Source: Streptomyces sp. TLI_146 (GTDB lineage Bacteria; Actinomycetota; Actinomycetes; Streptomycetales; Streptomycetaceae). Taken from it: 64,000 nt of DNA. Every line of letters begins with the position of its first letter. Within the stretch, counting starts at the first letter, position 1. The notes below the pieces were generated by a model. The model did not search any database. It was not told where the DNA came from and saw only the letters and a list, made by a program, of their open reading frames with translations. A program made the translations under genes and the position numbers. Location of the stretch: NCBI RefSeq assembly GCF_002846415.1, contig NZ_PJMX01000001.1:1674001-1738000 (forward strand), written 5' to 3'. Positions 41,027 through 48,814 of this stretch are shown piece after piece.

Positions 41027-43378
41027 ATGGGAGAGCGGTCTGCCGCACCGACAGCGCCCGAGCTCGTCCTGGAGACCGACACCGGCTCCACGGTGATGAG
41101 TCCGAGCCGGGACTACCACGTAGGACGCGACCCCCTCAGCGAGATCGTCATCGACGACGCCCGCGTCTCCTGGCACCACGCGGTGCTGCGCGTGGCGGGC
41201 GGCCACTGGATGGTCGAGGACGAGGGCAGCACCAACGGCACCTACGCCGACGGCCGCCGCGTCCACGAGTGGGGCGTGGGCCCCGGCAGCGTCATCCGGT
41301 TCGGCAGCCCCGCCGACGGCCCCCGCGCCGTCCTGGTGGACCGCGCCCCGCCGCCGGTCCGCGCCCCGGAGCGGCTGTCCGCCGTGTCGATGCCGTCCGC
41401 GACCGGCGCCTTCCGGCAGCCCACCTCGGTGCGGCCGCTGCCCGCCCGTACCGTACGGATCGGCCGCGCCGCCGACAACGACCTGGTCGTCGACGATCTG
41501 GTCGTCTCGCGCCGGCACGCCGAACTGCGCGCCCTGCCCGACGGCGGCCACGAGATCGTCGACCTCGGCAGCCACAACGGCACCTTCCTCAACGGCCAGC
41601 CCGTCGCCCGCGCCCGGGTCTCCTCCGGCGACATCGTCGGCGTCGGCCACTCGGCGTTCTGCCTGGTCGGGGACGAGCTCCAGGAGTACGTCGACACCGG
41701 CGAGGTCTCGCTCGACGTCCAGGACCTCACGGTCGCCGTCGACCGGGGCCGCAAGACCCTCCTCCACCAGGTGTCGTTCCCGGTCGGCGAGAAGTGCCTG
41801 CTCGCCGTGGTCGGCCCGAGCGGCGCCGGGAAGTCCACCCTGCTCAACGCCCTGACCGGGCTGCGCCCCGCCGACCGGGGCACGGTCCTGTACGACGGCC
41901 GCGACCTCTACCGGGACTACGCGGAGCTGCGCCAGCGCATCGGCCTCGTCCCGCAGGACGACATCCTGCACGCCCAGCTCACCGTGCGCCGGGCGCTCGG
42001 CTACGCCGCCGAACTGCGCTTCCCGCAGGACACCGCCAAGTCCGAGCGCCGCGCCCGGGTCGACGAGGTGATCGGCGAGCTCGGGCTCGAACAGCGCGCG
42101 GGCCAGCCCATCCACAGCCTCTCCGGCGGCCAGCGCAAGCGCGTGAGCGTCGCCCTGGAGCTGCTGACCAAGCCGTCGCTGCTCTTCCTCGACGAGCCGA
42201 CCTCCGGGCTCGACCCGGGCATGGACCGCTCGGTGATGCACATGCTGCGCGGCCTCGCGGACGACGGCCGCACCGTCATCGTGGTCACCCACAGCGTCCT
42301 CAGCCTCGACGTCTGCGACCGGATCCTCGTCCTGGCCCCGGGCGGGCACATCGCGTACTACGGACCGCCCCGCGACACCCTGGGCTTCTTCGGCTTCGGG
42401 GAGTGGCCGGAGGCGTTCGAGGCCTTCGAGCGGGACCGCGAGCGGGACTGGGCGGGCGAGTACGCCCGCTCGTCCTTCCACCAGCGGTACGTGGTCGGCT
42501 CCAGCGCCCAGCCGCACCTGAACCAGGGCGCCGCCGCCCGGGTGGTGGGCCGGCCGGCCAAGGCACAGAGCTGGGGCGCCCAGCTGGGCACCCTGGTGCG
42601 CAGATACGCGGCCGCGCTCGGCGCCGACCGGACCTTCCTCGCCATCATGATCGCGCTGCCCTTCGTGATGGGCGCCATGGCGCGGGCGCTGGCGGGCAGC
42701 AGGCTGACCCAGGAGACGGCGATGAACGCGCTGCTCATCCTGTGCGTCGGCGGTGTGCTCACGGGCGCGGCCAACGCCGTACGGGAACTGGTCAAGGAAC
42801 GGGTGATCTACCAGCGGGAACGGGCCGTCGGCCTGTCCAGATCGGCGTATCTGATGTCCAAGGTGGTGGTCCTGGGCACGATCACCGTGCTCCAGGCCGT
42901 CGTCCTGACGCTGGTCGCGCTGCTCGGCGTGAACCTGGGCGCCCCGGGCGGCAAGGGCGTGGTCATGCCGCCGCTGGTGGAGATCACGGTGGCGGTGGCG
43001 CTGCTCGCGTTCACGGCGATGATGCTCGGCCTGCTCGTCTCGGCGCTGGTGCGCAAGGAGGAGGTGACGATGCCGCTGCTCGTGCTGCTCGCCATCGTCC
43101 AAGTGGTCTTCTGCGGAGCGCTGTTGAAGCTGCACGGCGTCCCGGGGATCGAGCAGCTGGCCTGGCTGGTCCCGTCCCGGTGGGCGCTCGGCGGGATGGC
43201 GGGCACGATCGGGCTCTCCAGGATCGTGCCGGGCGAGCTGACGGGCGACCCGCTGTTCAAGCACGAGACGGGCGTGTGGCTGCTGAACATGGGCATGCTG
43301 GTGGTCCTGTCGGTGCTCTTCGGTTATCTGGTGGCCCGGCTGCTGCGGCGGCACGAACCCGCCGTGATGCGGAAGTAG
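41027..43378 (+). CDS. FHA-FHA-ABC exporter (ATPase and permease in one chain)
   Basis: 783 aa. First FHA domain ~30-100 (YHVGRDPLSEIVIDD, VSWHHAVLR, GSTNGTYADG), second FHA ~140-205 (VRIGRAADNDLVV, VSRRHAEL, SHNGTFLNG), ABC ATPase ~225-440 (GPSGAGKSTLLN, VPQDDILHAQLT, LSGGQRKRVSVAL, LLFLDEPTSGLD) and an ABC2-type six-helix membrane domain ~530-780. The layout equals Rv1747 of Mycobacterium tuberculosis, whose FHA domains bind phosphothreonines made by kinase PknF. The kinase gene two positions downstream suggests the same control here. ATG 41027. Cargo unknown. Confidence 0.93.
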   Translation: MGERSAAPTAPELVLETDTGSTVMSPSRDYHVGRDPLSEIVIDDARVSWHHAVLRVAGGHWMVEDEGSTNGTYADGRRVHEWGVGPGSVIRFGSPADGPRAVLVDRAPPPVRAPERLSAVSMPSATGAFRQPTSVRPLPARTVRIGRAADNDLVVDDLVVSRRHAELRALPDGGHEIVDLGSHNGTFLNGQPVARARVSSGDIVGVGHSAFCLVGDELQEYVDTGEVSLDVQDLTVAVDRGRKTLLHQVSFPVGEKCLLAVVGPSGAGKSTLLNALTGLRPADRGTVLYDGRDLYRDYAELRQRIGLVPQDDILHAQLTVRRALGYAAELRFPQDTAKSERRARVDEVIGELGLEQRAGQPIHSLSGGQRKRVSVALELLTKPSLLFLDEPTSGLDPGMDRSVMHMLRGLADDGRTVIVVTHSVLSLDVCDRILVLAPGGHIAYYGPPRDTLGFFGFGEWPEAFEAFERDRERDWAGEYARSSFHQRYVVGSSAQPHLNQGAAARVVGRPAKAQSWGAQLGTLVRRYAAALGADRTFLAIMIALPFVMGAMARALAGSRLTQETAMNALLILCVGGVLTGAANAVRELVKERVIYQRERAVGLSRSAYLMSKVVVLGTITVLQAVVLTLVALLGVNLGAPGGKGVVMPPLVEITVAVALLAFTAMMLGLLVSALVRKEEVTMPLLVLLAIVQVVFCGALLKLHGVPGIEQLAWLVPSRWALGGMAGTIGLSRIVPGELTGDPLFKHETGVWLLNMGMLVVLSVLFGYLVARLLRRHEPAVMRK

Positions 43379-43387
43379 GCCGCCGTG

Positions 43388-43969
43388 ATGAGCGCTCCCG
43401 TGGACTTCCGTCCCACCCATGTCGTCCCTCCCGGCGGACTGGCCGCCTGGGAGAGCCCGGACCCCGGGCGCCCCACGGTGCCGCTGGACGCGCTGCTGCC
43501 GGTGCAGCTGATCGACCGGCGCGGCGACTGGGCCCGGATCCTGTGCGCCAACTCCTGGTCGGCGTGGGTCGACGGCCGCCTCCTGGTCACCGTTCCGCAG
43601 GGGCCGCCGGTGCCGGGCGCGCCGCTGGCCCGTACGGCCGACCCGCGCCCGCTCCTCGCCCGGGTCCAGGACATGCTGAGCCGCTACCGCAGCGCCGCGG
43701 AGGACCTGGCCGCGGGCCGCCTCGACGGGGAGACGTTCCGGCAGCGCACCCAGGGGCTGCGGGCCGGAATGGTCGTCGATGGCGAGGCGGTGTGGCTGTA
43801 CGACGCGGAGCACGAGCGGTGGGTGTACTGCGACGGGACGCGGCTGAGCACGTTCGCCGCGTCCGGGCCGCCGTCCGTTGCGCGGGCGAGCGCGGTGCCC
43901 TCCGGCGCGACCCCGTCCGACGAGACGCGGGTGGTCGGCCCGGACGGCGACCGGCCCGGTGACGGCTGA
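43388..43969 (+). CDS. Unknown protein between FHA-ABC exporter and kinase
   Basis: 193 aa. I do not recognise a family. The N-terminal ~65 residues read as a small beta-barrel, SH3-like (VPLDALLPVQLIDRRGDWARILCANSWSAWVDGRLLV). A middle helix (RVQDMLSRYRSAAEDLAAGRLDGETFRQRTQGLR) is followed by a short strand pair (VVDGEAVWLYDAEHERWVYCDGT) and a Ser/Thr/Pro-rich tail containing SGATPSDETRVV that could be a kinase target. It starts nine bases after the exporter stop, and its own stop overlaps the kinase start by one base, so it belongs to the same operon. GTG 43385 is an alternative start. Confidence 0.75.
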   Translation: MSAPVDFRPTHVVPPGGLAAWESPDPGRPTVPLDALLPVQLIDRRGDWARILCANSWSAWVDGRLLVTVPQGPPVPGAPLARTADPRPLLARVQDMLSRYRSAAEDLAAGRLDGETFRQRTQGLRAGMVVDGEAVWLYDAEHERWVYCDGTRLSTFAASGPPSVARASAVPSGATPSDETRVVGPDGDRPGDG

Positions 43970-44979
43970 TGGCACCCGAGAGCGATCTGTACACCGGCCG
44001 CCCCTCCGACCTGGTCGGACGGCGGATCGCCGGGTACCGGATCGAGAGCGAGATCGGGCGCGGTGGGATGGCGGTGGTGTACCGGGCCCGCGACCTGCGC
44101 CTGGAACGGACGGTCGCGCTGAAGCTGCTCGCCCCCGAACTCGCCCGCAACGACACGTTCCGCCAGCGCTTCACGCACGAGTCGCGGGTGGCCGCCGCGA
44201 TCGACCACCCGCACATCGTGCCGGTCTTCGAGGCCGGGGAGACCGACGGCGTCCTGTACATCGCCATGCGGTACGTCGCCGGGCGCGATCTGCGCGCGCT
44301 GCTCGACCAGGAGGGCCCGCTGCCGGTCGCCACGGCGGCCAGGATCGCGGCCCAGGTGGCGTCCGCGCTGGACGCCGCCCATGAGCACGACCTCGTCCAC
44401 CGGGACGTGAAGCCCGGCAACATCCTGGTGGCCCAGGGCACCGACAGCGACCATCCCGAGCACGTCTACCTCACCGACTTCGGGCTGACGAAGAAGTCGC
44501 TGTCGCTGACCGGGTTCACCACGGTCGGCCAGTTCGTCGGCACGCTCGACTACGTGGCACCGGAACAGATCTCCGGCCGCCCGGTGGACGGCCGCTGCGA
44601 CGTCTACAGCCTCGCGTGCGTGGTCTACGAGACGATGGCGGGCGCCCCGCCGTTCCAGCGCGACGACGACATGGCGCTGCTGTGGGCCCACCAGTACGAC
44701 CAGCCGCCGGTGCTGACGGAGAAGCGCCCCGACATCGCCGCCGGAGTCGACGGCGTGATGGCGAAGGCGCTGGCCAAGCTCCCGGACGACCGGTACGACT
44801 CGTGCCTGGCGTTCGTGGCCGCACTGCGCCAGGCGGCGAAGGGCGTGGGGCCCGGAGGGCATCCGCCGACGCGGGTGGACCTGCGGGTGGCGGGCACCCC
44901 GGAACCACCCGCACCACCGCCCGAGCCACCGGAGTGGGCGCGGCCGGTGTTTCCGGTGAGGGGGTCGGGGCTGCGGTGA
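43969..44979 (+). CDS. Soluble serine/threonine protein kinase
   Basis: 336 aa Hanks-type kinase: Gly loop IGRGGMAVVYRA, ATP Lys in VALKLL, catalytic HRDVKPGNIL, DFG in LTDFGLTKK and activation loop TTVGQFVGTLDYVAPEQ with phosphorylatable Thr. The kinase domain ends near residue 285. The rest is a short Pro-rich tail with no membrane helix or PASTA repeat, so it should be cytosolic. It lies in an operon with the FHA-ABC exporter, whose FHA domains are likely partners of its phosphorylated products. ATG overlaps the preceding TGA (TGATG). Confidence 0.93.
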   Translation: MAPESDLYTGRPSDLVGRRIAGYRIESEIGRGGMAVVYRARDLRLERTVALKLLAPELARNDTFRQRFTHESRVAAAIDHPHIVPVFEAGETDGVLYIAMRYVAGRDLRALLDQEGPLPVATAARIAAQVASALDAAHEHDLVHRDVKPGNILVAQGTDSDHPEHVYLTDFGLTKKSLSLTGFTTVGQFVGTLDYVAPEQISGRPVDGRCDVYSLACVVYETMAGAPPFQRDDDMALLWAHQYDQPPVLTEKRPDIAAGVDGVMAKALAKLPDDRYDSCLAFVAALRQAAKGVGPGGHPPTRVDLRVAGTPEPPAPPPEPPEWARPVFPVRGSGLR

Positions 44980-45056
44980 GGGGGTCCGAGGTGTGGTGAG
45001 GGGTTTCCCGGGCTGTGCGGGCTTCCGGGTTGCGGTGAGAGGAGGTGGGGCGGCGG

Positions 45057-46364
45057 TCAGCCGGACGCGCTGTCGCCCTCCGGCGCCACCTCCCCGCGCC
45101 GCCGCACGCGCCGGGCGAGCAGGCTGCCGAGGAAGCCCGCGACCAGCCCCCAAAGGACGGCGAAGCCCAGTCCCGTCCACAGGCGCGGCTTGAGCGACAC
45201 CTGGCCGGAGAGGCCGCCGCCGAGGTCTCCGATGCCGAGCAGCGACAGCCCGTAGTGCGCGGAGATCCGGGCCAGCAGCGAGACGGCCAGCACGGTGAGG
45301 GCGAGCGCGAGGGCCAGGTGCAGGGCGTGCTGCCACGCCCGCACCCGGGCGGGCGACCGGACCGCCATCAGGAACGCGGCGCCCAGGACCAGCACCGCGG
45401 CCACCACGAGCAGCCACCACACCCGCCCGTCGTAGTCCGCGAGGGTGCTCAGATTGAGCGTGGAGAGGTCGGGCGTACGCAGCACCTGGTCCAGTACGTG
45501 CGGCATGGGCAGCCCGAACGGACCGTCGACCCGGCCTTCCCAGGAGGCGCCGAGCCCGAGCGTGAAGGCCAGCCAGACGAGGTTCGGCAGGCCCAGCAGG
45601 ATCACCGCGAAGGTCTCGGCCGTGTGGCCCTTGACCACCGCGACCACCAGTCCCACCACGATGCCCAGGGCCACGTACGCCAGCAGCAGCACGACCATCG
45701 CGAAGGCGGCCGGGCGTACCGACTCCTGGAAGCGCAGCAACCGGGCGGGCAGCGGGGCCCTGCGGGAGACCACCAGGGCGAGGAAGAGCAGCCCCGCGAG
45801 CCAGAGCAGCCCGAAGAGCAGGGTGAGCGGCACATCGGTCTCGAACCCGACCTCGGGCGAGGCGCCCAGCAGATCCCCGATGTCGCCGATGGCCCCGTTC
45901 CCGAGTCCGACGGTGAAACGTTTGCGGGCGAGGAACGAGAGGCCGAGGAGCGCCAGCAGCCACAGCACGGCCACCCGGGCGGCCCAGGCCGCCAGTTCAC
46001 GGGCGCTCGCCACGGCCCGGTGCCGCAGCGGCCGCAGGAATCCGGCGGCGACGAGCAGGGCGCCGACGAGCGTGACGGAGAGCGGGAGCACCGTCAGATC
46101 GGCATTGGTGTCGCCGATGAAACCGGCGTCGCCCTTGATGTCGACGGAGCCGCCGACCGCCATGACGACGACGGCCGCGACGACCTGCGGGAAGGCGTTG
46201 TCGGGCAGGTCCGCCGCACCGGCCGCGAGCAGCCCGAGCGCGGCGACGACAGCCATGGCGATCAGCCCCGTCAGCACCGCCACGAGGGCCTCGACCCAGC
46301 CGTGGCGCGCGCGTCGCGGCCCCGTGGACTCGTCGGGCGTCTGGTCCGGACTCACGTCGCTCAC
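45057..46364 (-). CDS. Streptophobe-family integral membrane protein
   Basis: 435 aa with about ten hydrophobic segments (for example EALVAVLTGLIAMAVVAALGLL, VLWLLALLGLSFLA, LLFGLLWLAGLLFLALVV and AVLVLGAAFLMAV) and polar termini. It fits the Streptomyces-restricted 'streptophobe' family of hydrophobic membrane proteins, which have no known role. Members are often next to kinases or DUF6777-type proteins, as here. ATG 46364. The stop lies 77 bp beyond the convergent kinase stop. Confidence 0.8.
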   Translation of the reverse strand: MSDVSPDQTPDESTGPRRARHGWVEALVAVLTGLIAMAVVAALGLLAAGAADLPDNAFPQVVAAVVVMAVGGSVDIKGDAGFIGDTNADLTVLPLSVTLVGALLVAAGFLRPLRHRAVASARELAAWAARVAVLWLLALLGLSFLARKRFTVGLGNGAIGDIGDLLGASPEVGFETDVPLTLLFGLLWLAGLLFLALVVSRRAPLPARLLRFQESVRPAAFAMVVLLLAYVALGIVVGLVVAVVKGHTAETFAVILLGLPNLVWLAFTLGLGASWEGRVDGPFGLPMPHVLDQVLRTPDLSTLNLSTLADYDGRVWWLLVVAAVLVLGAAFLMAVRSPARVRAWQHALHLALALALTVLAVSLLARISAHYGLSLLGIGDLGGGLSGQVSLKPRLWTGLGFAVLWGLVAGFLGSLLARRVRRRGEVAPEGDSASG

Positions 46365-46478
46365 GCTGTCACGCTAAGCAGCACCGGGGCGGTCCGCCCG
46401 TCATGGGGGGCCGACCGCGTCAGCTTGCGGGGCCGCCGGGACCCGGGCACACAATGGGCAGGTCGAGGACGCACCGGA

Positions 46479-46525
46479 CTCGTCGCGTACGCAGCACGGA
46501 GCACGGAGCTCGTCGCGTACGAAGC
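46479..46525. repeat. 17-bp direct repeat containing CTCGTCGCGTACG, period 30
   Basis: CTCGTCGCGTACGCAGC (46479-46495) recurs as CTCGTCGCGTACGAAGC (46509-46525) with one mismatch and a 30-bp period, in the 295-bp gap between the divergent streptophobe and DUF6777 genes. No gene is convincing in that gap. Both strands read as Ala/Tyr/Val-rich peptide repeats, which looks like a non-coding repeat family. Confidence 0.6.
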
Positions 46526-46659
46526 GGCAAGGACGAGCCGGACCGCCTGCCCGCGCACCGCCGCTGCCGCCTCCCGGCCGCGGTGGGCCCACGGTCGCGC
46601 GGGTCCTCGCCCGAGTGCCCCGCACCCCCGCGGGACCCCAACGCCGGGAAGAAGAGCTC

Positions 46660-47949
46660 GTGAGCGTCGAACCTCCCCCGTCCGGCGGCCGCCCCACCGG
46701 CCCCCCGTCCGGCCCCCTCTCGGGCCCCTCGCAGCCCGGCCCGCCGACGGGCCCGCCCAGCGACGGCGGCCGGGGCGGTACGGGCCGGGGCGACGGAAGC
46801 GAGGGCGGCGGCCGCGGCGGGGGCGGCGGGGGCGGCCACGACGAGACGATCGCGGTCGGTACGGGTGGGGGTGGGGGCGGGGCGTCTGGCCCCGGGGGTA
46901 CGGGCGGAGGCGGCTCAGGCGGCGGACCCTCCGGATCCGGCGGCGGCCGGGGCCCCGGCGAGGGCCCGGGCGACGGCGGCACCCCCGGCACGGACGACGG
47001 CCCCCGCCGCCCCTGGTGGCGCTCGGCCCCCCGTATCGCGCTCACCACCGGCGCGATCGTCGCCGCCGTGGCCCTGATCATCGTCTTCACCCGCCCCGAC
47101 GGCTCGTCCGGCGAGAAGGGCGCGGGCAGCGAGGTCTTCCTCCAGGCGGCGGGCAAGGACGGCCCGGAGCCCTTCACCCCGTCGACCGCGCGCTACAGCT
47201 CGCCGCCCCCGTCCCCGCCGTCCCTGCCCAACGCGTCGGCCCAGGCCTCGGCCAATGTGACGCGCGGCGTGGACGGTGCGGCCCCCGGCCTCTACGGCGG
47301 TACGCGCAACAAGGCGAGCTGCGACGTGGAGAAGCAGATCGACGCGCTGACGGCGGCCCCGGCCAAGAACAAGGCGTTCGCCTCCGTCGAGGGCGTCGCC
47401 CCCGACTCCGTGCCCACGTATCTGCGCTCCCTCACCCCCGTGCAGCTGCGCATCGACACCAGGGTCACCAACCACGGCTACCGAAACGGTTCCGCGGCCC
47501 CCTACCAGGCCGTTCTGCAGGCCGGTACGGCCGTGCTCGTGGACGACCGGGGCGTGCCGAGGGTGCGCTGCGCCTGCGGGAACCCGCTGCTGCCCGCGGT
47601 CGCGCAGCAGGGCACGCCCAAGCCGACCGGCGACGCCTGGCCCGCGTACCGGCCGTCGAACGTGGCCGTCGTCGCCCCCGCCGCCCGCGCGGTCGACAAG
47701 TTCGTCGTCTTCGACCCGGACCACGACGAGTGGTTCTCGCGCCCCAAGGGCGACACGGGCGCGGGCGACAAGAAGACCACGCCGCCGGGGACTTCGACGC
47801 CGTACAGCTCGTCGCCCACGACCGGCGAGACCACGCGGTCCGAGTCTCCGTCCCCGCAGCCCCCGACGACATCGGCGCCGCAGCCGCAGACGTCGACCCC
47901 GTACGCGCCGGTGACGAGTACCGCGCCGTCGGCGCCGGGTGGTTACTGA
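46660..47949 (+). CDS. DUF6777-type membrane-anchored protein
   Basis: 429 aa. The first ~110 residues are extremely Gly/Pro/Ser-rich and probably disordered. One membrane helix (ALTTGAIVAAVALIIVF) follows, then an extracellular domain of ~190 aa (EVFLQAAGKDGPEPFTPSTA, GLYGGTRNKASCDVEKQI, RVTNHGYRNGSAAPYQAVLQAGTAVLVD, RVRCACGNPL) and a Ser/Thr/Pro tail. Two cysteine spots (ASCDV and RCACG) could form disulfides. The domain matches what NCBI names DUF6777, a Streptomyces family of unknown role. Start GTG 46660 fits the VSVEPPPSGGRPTGPPSGP opening. The Shine-Dalgarno sequence is poor. Confidence 0.8.
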   Translation: MSVEPPPSGGRPTGPPSGPLSGPSQPGPPTGPPSDGGRGGTGRGDGSEGGGRGGGGGGGHDETIAVGTGGGGGGASGPGGTGGGGSGGGPSGSGGGRGPGEGPGDGGTPGTDDGPRRPWWRSAPRIALTTGAIVAAVALIIVFTRPDGSSGEKGAGSEVFLQAAGKDGPEPFTPSTARYSSPPPSPPSLPNASAQASANVTRGVDGAAPGLYGGTRNKASCDVEKQIDALTAAPAKNKAFASVEGVAPDSVPTYLRSLTPVQLRIDTRVTNHGYRNGSAAPYQAVLQAGTAVLVDDRGVPRVRCACGNPLLPAVAQQGTPKPTGDAWPAYRPSNVAVVAPAARAVDKFVVFDPDHDEWFSRPKGDTGAGDKKTTPPGTSTPYSSSPTTGETTRSESPSPQPPTTSAPQPQTSTPYAPVTSTAPSAPGGY

Positions 47950-48135
47950 CGCGTACTCGTCCACTCCCGAGTGATTCGACCTACGGATCACGGCCGCCCG
48001 ATCAAGCCGCCATAACGTTTCACCTCGACCCACCTCGACAATCGAACTTTTTCTCGACGGCTAGGCCGTGACGTCGCGCTGATCAGCAGCGTTGTACCTA
48101 CGTCAGGTCCCGCAACCGCCGCCCGAGGAGTCGCC

Positions 48136-48802
48136 ATGGATGCCTGCGCTCATGCCTCAGACGTTCATCTGGGCGGCTGCCGTCCGTGCTGGGGCAGACC
48201 TGCCGGACGGCGTGGCGGATCGACCGGGGCTCGGTCCTCCTGCTGCTGGTCTGCCAGCTCGTGATCGGGCTCGCGGCGGCGGTGCTGTGCGCGACGCCCA
48301 GCAGTTCATGACGGCGGTGATCCGTATGGCCGCCGCCGCGGGCGTGCTCACGGTGCTGCATCCCTTGATGCTCGCCCTGCTCGTGCTCGCCGTGCTGCCC
48401 GCGGGCGCGGGCGCGGTGATGGCGGCGCGGGTCGACTACGAGACGCACTGCGCCAATGTGGGCGACCGCAATGTGCGCGGGATGATGCGCTGGTGGGCGA
48501 CGACGCCCAAGCTCGCGGACGAGGTGGCCGCCGAGCGCCGAGGTGGTCAGGGCGATCCGCAGCAGCCGGGGGCCTGGCTGGCCGTCACCGGCCGGGTGGA
48601 GCTCGGCGTGGCGGCCTCGGCGGTGGTGGCCGTACAGAGTTCGCTGAGCGCCCTGTCGCAGGTCGTGGTCTACGGGGCGGCGATGTTCCACACCAGCCTG
48701 TACCTGGCGGACATGCGCACGTCCCTCGACTTCGCCGCCGAACGCGCGCCGAAGAGGGGCCGGTTGACCGCCCAGTGTGGCGGGGCCGCTGCCGGGGCGT
48801 GA
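48136..48802 (+). pseudogene. Decayed ABC-exporter transmembrane domain
   Basis: Pieces of one ABC exporter membrane domain lie in different frames. A strong GAGGAG precedes ATG 48136. A second frame (about 48165-48311) reads LGQTCRTAWRIDRGSVLLLLVCQ. A third (from about 48302) reads MTAVIRMAAAAGVLTVLHPLM, DYETHCANVGDRNVRGMMRWW, then GRVELGVAASAVVAVQSSL and VVYGAAMFHTSLYLADM. Compared with intact Streptomyces exporters, segments are missing between these parts, and the whole ATPase domain is gone after ERAPKRGRLT. At least one early frameshift, one internal deletion and a 3' truncation are needed to explain it. Confidence 0.75.
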
Positions 48803-48814
48803 CATGCTCATCGT

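Noticed and set aside
40922-43975. Long minus-strand open frame of about 1000 codons across the FHA-ABC gene
   Set aside because: The plus-strand protein has two FHA domains, all ABC motifs and membrane helices. The antisense product is low-complexity Arg/His/Gly sequence.
44980-45056. GGTGAGGGG repeats after the kinase gene, considered as a regulatory array
   Set aside because: Short, imprecise, and composed of Shine-Dalgarno-like G/A words. No symmetry or gene follows in that direction.
46680-47000. Gly-rich low-complexity DNA, considered as a simple-sequence repeat or PE_PGRS-like element
   Set aside because: It is the disordered N-terminus of the DUF6777 protein, in frame with its membrane helix and extracellular domain.
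45045-48071. Plus-strand open frame of about 1000 codons across streptophobe and DUF6777 genes
   Set aside because: It crosses two real genes of opposite strand and a non-coding gap. No recognisable protein feature.
48302-48802. The ABC-like fragment considered as a functional small membrane protein
   Set aside because: The exporter core is missing segments, other frames hold the preceding helices, and no separate ribosome binding site stands before 48308.
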